From assembly GCA_947044405.1 (NCBI GenBank), contig CAMRHE010000650.1:1-64000 (forward strand): DNA of 64,000 nt, read 5' to 3'. The DNA comes from Leptodactylus fallax (Eukaryota; Chordata; Amphibia; Anura; Leptodactylidae). Position numbers and translations under genes: made by a program. This document shows positions 59,478-64,000 of the stretch, one piece after another; within the stretch, counting starts at the first letter, position 1, and every line of letters begins with the position of its first letter. The notes beneath the pieces are model-generated. The model ran no database searches, was not told where the DNA came from, and saw nothing but the letters and a program-made list of their open reading frames with translations.

Positions 59478-60380
59478 TTACAACACCAATTCAGGTCGCA
59501 CATAACTTGCGTAGCAAGCTGATTTCCACCTGCCAATCCGTTTTACCTCCACCTCAGGCAGACCCGCCCTCGACGCCTCCGTAGCCGCACCGATCCGAAA
59601 AGAGTGAGTACCAAACTCCGCCCGTGGCAAACCCAACTCCGTCAAACAACGCCGAAAAACCCCCAAAAACTGATACCGCGTGAGCGGCAATCCATCCTGA
59701 TGCGACAAAAAACAGAGGGAATCAGCCCTATTTCCCATATATTGCCCAATCACTTCCACTGGACAGCACAGGCCCCCCGTAGGAAATAACGTGATCCACT
59801 CTCCCTTTTCTAGAACGTCCACCTTCGACTGACGGACCCGGACTTTAACCACCCCATTAGACAACCAAACGTCCTCCCACAACAAACCCCCCAGCTTGCT
59901 CCTAGACTGCACACAGAGTTCGCCGATCCGCATAGCCCCAAAAAATGCTAAGCAAAACGCCGCCCCAAATAACTCCGCCTCGCCCTGGGAGAGGCACACC
60001 CCTTTTACAGTCCCCAACAAACGCAGCAGAGCATGCGTAACCGGCCGGCGGCTTTCCCTCCGCACATATTCCTTCCGCCAACCCTTAAGTGCCTGTCGAA
60101 CTATAAAACGCCTAATGACGTCCTCCAACCCCATTAACCGTAAATGAAAACCCACCCCCGCCACTCGACGTTGCGCCACCACCGCTGACACACCCAAATC
60201 CCGCAAATTTCCCATGTAAGCCAACGTAGCCTGCAGCAAAGACCGAGAATCGGCCCAATCCACCCCTTTTTCTAAAGCCACCCCAACCCACTCTGCCCAC
60301 GCCTTACCATGTCCCGACCAAGTGGCAGGAGTAACCGAGGACTGAATCAGAGGAATCACTCGTTCGTCACCAAATCCCAT
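59478..60380 (-). CDS. Tyrosine recombinase of the Ngaro-like element
   Basis: First in-frame ATG at 60380 (MGFGDERVIPLIQSS), 300 codons. The frame is open without ATG back to about 60446. The catalytic set is complete: Arg in GAMRIGEL (R151), His-x-x-Arg in THSFRIG (H259, R262), Trp in GRW (W285), and the Tyr nucleophile in SACYASYVRP (Y293, or Y290). An N-terminal SAM-like core-binding region (TWSGHGKAWAEW ... YMGNLRDLG) precedes it. It would join the cDNA circle to the chromosome. It overlaps the end of the RNase H frame by 25 bp. Confidence 0.92.
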   Translation of the reverse strand: MGFGDERVIPLIQSSVTPATWSGHGKAWAEWVGVALEKGVDWADSRSLLQATLAYMGNLRDLGVSAVVAQRRVAGVGFHLRLMGLEDVIRRFIVRQALKGWRKEYVRRESRRPVTHALLRLLGTVKGVCLSQGEAELFGAAFCLAFFGAMRIGELCVQSRSKLGGLLWEDVWLSNGVVKVRVRQSKVDVLEKGEWITLFPTGGLCCPVEVIGQYMGNRADSLCFLSHQDGLPLTRYQFLGVFRRCLTELGLPRAEFGTHSFRIGAATEASRAGLPEVEVKRIGRWKSACYASYVRPELVL

Positions 60381-62051
60381 AGGATGGACGGGCAGGACAC
60401 ACCCTCCCGCGAAGCCTCCGGCAATAGGGCCCTGAATTCCTGCCAATGGAAACGGGACAAAGCATCAGCTACCACATTCTCTACTCCCGGGACATGTCGA
60501 GCCTTGAACCAAATATTATATTCCAGGCACCGGAGCACCAAGTGCCGCAACAAGGACAACACTGGAAGGGAAGCAGAGGTTAAATTGTTTATACAGTGAA
60601 CCACACTCATATTATCAGTTCAAAACTCGACCTTTTTGTCCCGGAACTGTTCTCCCCAAATCTCGACCGCCACCACTATGGGAAATAATTCCAGGAGGGT
60701 CAAGTTGCGGCATAGGCCGCTGGACTGCCAAATCTCTGGCCATCTTTCGGCACACCAGTTAGCCCGGAACACTGCCCCAAAACCCGCTCCCCCCGCCGCA
60801 TCCGTGAATAATTCCAAATCTGAATTGGACACCTCCTTTCCCAACCAGCACGTTCTGTCGTTATACGAACTTAAAAAGGCTTCCCATACCCGCAAATCAG
60901 ACTGCAATGGATTGGTAATTCGAATACGATGTTCGGGGCGCCTGACACCTTTTGTGGACAAGGACAGGCGCCGTGCAAAAACCCGGCCCATCGGCATAAC
61001 CTTGCACGCAAAAGCCAGAAGACCTAGTAAGGACTGCATCTGGCGCAACGAGACTTTGGTTACGCCCAGGACGCCCTTAATCAAATCCCCCAATTTCGTT
61101 AACTTATCCGCCGGTAAACGATACACCATTTCGACCGAGTCGAATTCTATCCCCAAGAAGGAAAGCCGAGTGGCGGGGCCCTCGGTCTTCTCCTCTGACA
61201 ATGGGACCCCAAATTTTTTCATTAAGCATCGAAACGTGTTCAACAAAAATTTACATTGCTCCCCCCCGCTGGTGCAACGAAAAGAAAATCGCCCAAATAG
61301 TGCGTGATAGAACGCGAACCCGTTTCATAACGTGTCACCCACTCCAGAAAAGAGCTGAACATCTCAAAGAAGTGGCACGAAATGGAACATCCCATAGGCA
61401 GACACGCATCAAAATAATACCAGCCATCCACCCTGCACCCTAATAAATGGTGACAGTCAGGGTGTACCGGAAGTAGGCGGAAAGCTGACTCGATGTCAGA
61501 TTTCGCCAAGAGCGCCCCACTGCCCGCCTGCCTAACCAGGGAGACTGCGCGGTCAAAAGACACATATGAGACTGCCGAATCCCCTTTTGGAATCCCGTCA
61601 TTCACCGATTCTCCTTTAGGATAGGAGAGATGGTGAATCAAACCGAATTTTCCGGTTCCTTTTTGGGGACTACCCCTAAAGGAGAAACCCTCAAATTCGA
61701 AAATGGTGGACACGCAAAAGGGCCCCTCATCCGCCCTAACTCCACCTCCTTCGCAATTTTGTCGGTTAAAACCTGCGGGTGATCCCGGGCCGACTTTAAA
61801 TTGTCCGAACTAACCACCTCCCAACTAAACAAAAACGGTATAAAAAACCCAAACATGAACCCAAAACGTAGCTGAGAGGTAGCTGCCCTATCAGGGTAAT
61901 TATCGAGCCAAGGAGACATCGCTTGGACGCTCACTGGCGTTCTTCCCATCTCCCGCCTGTTTTCCCGTGGCCTTAGGTGATTTACTACATTTAACCGCCG
62001 CGTGTGTTCATCCACAGGAGGAACACTCGTGTCTGAATTTACACAAGCCAT
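60356..62051 (-). pseudogene. Reverse transcriptase-RNase H of the Ngaro-like element, inactivated
   Basis: ATG at 62051; N-terminal linker to LGVVPKKE (about 61650). A one-base frameshift follows. RT fingers and palm come next, with LIHHLSYPKGESVNDGI and AKSDIESAFRLLPVHP (first catalytic Asp). PMGCSISC follows, then HYLGDFLF (about 61295), where the first Asp of the YxDD box is Gly. A second frameshift lies in a C-run (61261-61267). The thumb then continues (60620-61246), followed by RNase H with LFTDAAGGAGFGAVF and LTLLELFPIVVAVEIWG. An in-frame TGA at about 60617 precedes the last segment, which ends with VADALSRF (60356-60610). Confidence 0.9.
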
Positions 62052-63619
62052 AGAACCGGCAGTGGCCCTCGTTGAAGAGCCAGCAGGTCCCAGGGCGGCG
62101 CACGGCCACCGGACCGGTTCCTGAAATTCCTGGTCTGGCGGCCCCCGACTGAAAGGGCGACGCCTTCTGCGACAACATCAATCTAATCCACACATCGGTG
62201 GCCTTCACCGCCCAACCGATCTCCGGTTGCAGCGCCAGGCGGCGACAAAATTCTTCGTCGTAGCGCCACCAGGCACTGCCACCGTGCGACTTATACGCAC
62301 AAAAAATTGTGTCAAAATATATAAACAACTCCGCGGTCCGCTCAGGGTGCTGTTGACCTAAAACACACCCCAGGACGGCAAAGGCTTGACACCAGTTCCC
62401 GAAGGTCCGCGCTACCCGCGGTCGCCGATCGACCACCCTTTCCGTAGTTAATCTGCGTTCCTTGTCGACCGTATGTTGGTCGACCGACACCAAGGACCAT
62501 ATGTCCACGTATTGGTTATTCCCAATTTTAGTTCTCGTCTCCTCATCCAAGTGAGCCCCCAAGGGGCTGACCCCGCAGAAAAAGGCCTCCTTATGGAGGC
62601 CCGCCCCCCTTCGATAACTCGGCCGATCTCTTTTCTCCGGCCTTCTCGAGTTGTACCATCAGCGCCTTAAGGGTCGGTAACAACTCAGCCTGCTTACCGT
62701 CCGTACCCCAGGCGCCCGCAAACTCAAACTCACCGGCTGCAGGGAGGACAGGCGGGACCACTGGCATTCCTGGCAACGAAGCTACCGCCGTGCCGGCCTG
62801 CCTGGCCGCACGAGATGACCGCTCCTGCGGTAGATCAGGCTCCTGCCTCTTGCGTGCACGCCACCGCGACCTGCCAGACCTCGAGGAGCTGCAGGATGAC
62901 GACCCCAAAGATGGAGAGGTTCTGCGACGGTGGGAACCAGACCCCTTAGACTTCCGACTCCGCTTTGACGACCGGGAGCGATGACGCTCACGCCTGCTTC
63001 GCCCTCCTGCCTTGCGGCGCCTACGCCTATGCTGGCCAGAAGACGCTGAAGAGGAAGAGGACGACCCCGACCCCTTCTAGAGGCCCTCAGAGAACGCCCA
63101 CTCCCTGCAGACAAGCATCTCCCCGTTCCGCGCAGCATGGCCTGAGAAGGGGGGATGGGTGAGGCTGATGAAGAGGAAGCCCTGTCTTCTGCTAACGACC
63201 CGGGAGCCCCCAGGGATTCAGGCACTGTGGGAAACTCCAGCACCCCCCGTGGAAGGGGCCGATACCACCGGTGCCGCCACTGACTCTCTGCTCCCCATGC
63301 TTGCTGCCTGAGCTACCGCGCGGGAAGAGGCTAAAATGGCCACCGACGCTGACGATCCGGAAGGGGCGAGGCTACAATGCGGCGGGAGGACTCCCGCACA
63401 CTCCCCGCCACGCCTCCTCCCCAAGGGGGAGGGGCTCGGACTCAGGCGCTCCGGAGGCCTGGAGCGCCGCGCCGTCCGCCGACTTGCGGGGGGAGACACA
63501 AGTGTCTCCGAAGTGGGAGCCTCCTGCCGCACGCCGCTCAAGAGGCGTGACAGGAAAGCCTCCCCTTCTGAAGCCCAGCCAGCCCTCAAGGCCGCTACCA
63601 ACGCGCTCTCGTCGGACAT
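62008..63619 (-). pseudogene. Gag-like ORF1 of the Ngaro-like element, frameshifted
   Basis: ATG at 63619 (MSDESALVAALRAGWASEGE), 35 bp inside A1. A Ser/Arg/Pro-rich N-terminal half is open to 63218, then frames change. A basic Arg-Ser segment and LLPTLKALMVQLEKAGEKRS follow (62591-62908). After a stop, a conserved domain (62008-62562) reads GAHLDEETRTKI, YVDIWSLVSVDQHT, QAFAVLGCVLGQQHPERTAE and WWRYDEEFCRRLA. A CCCH-type knuckle CWLFNEGHCRFYGLCKFRH...C..C ends it, where a TGA interrupts CGGTHAAVKC. The protein would package element RNA. The relic at 50.3-51.2 kb shares the conserved domain. Confidence 0.85.
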
Positions 63620-63653
63620 ACCTGCTGAAGTCCACGACGCCGCTTCCCGACAC

Positions 63654-63953
63654 GAGCGCTTCACCAGGCAGCCGGAAAGAGGCCGAAACGGACACCGGCA
63701 ACAGCTTATAAGGGGCTGGGCCATACCAAGTATTGGCCCGCCCCCTTATCTCAAAGGGGGAACCGGTGACCTCATCCAGGCGAGACCACCTTCCCCGCTA
63801 CCTGGGCTCCAAACAACCCACTGCCTAAAGTGCCAAACACCAAGAGTGGGGTAAGGAAAAAGGGAGGAAGGGGGGAGGGGCCTCTCCAACGCCATTCCAA
63901 TCCCCATGCAGTCCCGGGCATCCTCCTAATAAAGTTGCGGTGCCTGTCCAAAC
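63654..63953 (-). repeat. Split direct repeat A1 (5' end of the element)
   Basis: 300 bp matching A2 with few substitutions. Beyond it (63954-64000) lies unrelated flanking DNA. Confidence 0.95.
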
Positions 63954-64000
63954 TAGGGTTCTCTCATCATCACATACATGATAGACTATAATACAATAGA

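Larger units (their letters stand above)
57506..63953 (-). mobile_element. Ngaro-like tyrosine-recombinase retrotransposon
   Basis: Minus-strand order: A1 (63654-63953), Gag, RT-RNase H, tyrosine recombinase, SGNH-like hydrolase, B1 (58470-58838), A2 (58137-58436), B2 (57506-57875). Split direct repeats in this order, a recombinase instead of integrase, and lack of a methylase distinguish Ngaro/PAT-like elements from DIRS1 proper and from LTR elements. Such elements are thought to replicate through a circular DNA intermediate joined by the recombinase, so no target duplication is expected. Gag and RT carry stops and frameshifts. The recombinase frame and the hydrolase frame are open. Confidence 0.92.

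Noticed and set aside
60636..61307. 223-codon plus-strand frame
   Set aside because: Antisense shadow of the RT-RNase H region of the Ngaro-like element.

Overview
The window looks like non-coding-rich chromosomal DNA from an amphibian, most likely a frog. It holds at least five TTAA-flanked MITEs with the TTAAAGGRR end described for Xenopus T2-MITEs (Kolobok group), a V-SINE, several Tc1/mariner families, hAT elements with 8-bp duplications, an L1-type LINE, Ty3/gypsy-type LTR material and a Ngaro-type tyrosine-recombinase retrotransposon. No complete single-copy housekeeping gene is visible. The host genes present are four T-cell-receptor-like variable (V) gene segments, all on the minus strand.

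Layout. 1-795: 5' part of a Ty3/gypsy-type gag running off the left edge. 1.4-2.95 kb: dead Sleeping-Beauty-like Tc1. 4.3-4.7 kb: hAT MITE. 5.9-6.5 kb: poly-A/poly-C tract that may be an assembly artefact. 7.6-10.9 kb: decayed LINE split by a hAT element. 11.4 kb: V-SINE. 11.9-15.1 kb: L1-type ORF2 relic. 15.1-21.3 kb: a Tc1 element filled with a T2-MITE, a solo LTR and a deleted gypsy element that keeps an open 712-codon gag-protease-like frame. 21.6-23.0 kb: Tc1 and T2-MITE in a minisatellite. V segments lie at 23.4-24.0, 29.9-30.4, 47.7-48.3 and 55.8-56.4 kb. Between them are more Tc1 copies (26-27.6 and 34.4-36.0 kb), MITEs, an almost perfect 77-bp palindrome (36.5 kb), a nested TTAA element (39-41 kb), a second solo LTR (43.2-44.5 kb), hAT relatives carrying VNTRs, and a second, older Ngaro-type gag relic (50-51.2 kb). 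57.5-63.95 kb: a nearly complete Ngaro-like element on the minus strand, with split direct repeats in the order A1-ORFs-B1-A2-B2.

How the genes work together. Each V segment has a leader exon, a short intron, a V exon with the canonical Cys-Trp-Cys framework, and a heptamer-23-nonamer recombination signal, so each could join to downstream (D)J segments outside the window. V1 and V3 look functional, V2 has an altered heptamer, and V4 is frameshifted. The Ngaro-like element encodes Gag, RT-RNase H, a tyrosine recombinase with all catalytic residues, and an SGNH-hydrolase-like frame. Its Gag and RT are broken, but the recombinase and hydrolase frames remain open. The rest of the window is the transposon matrix into which the V cluster is dispersed.
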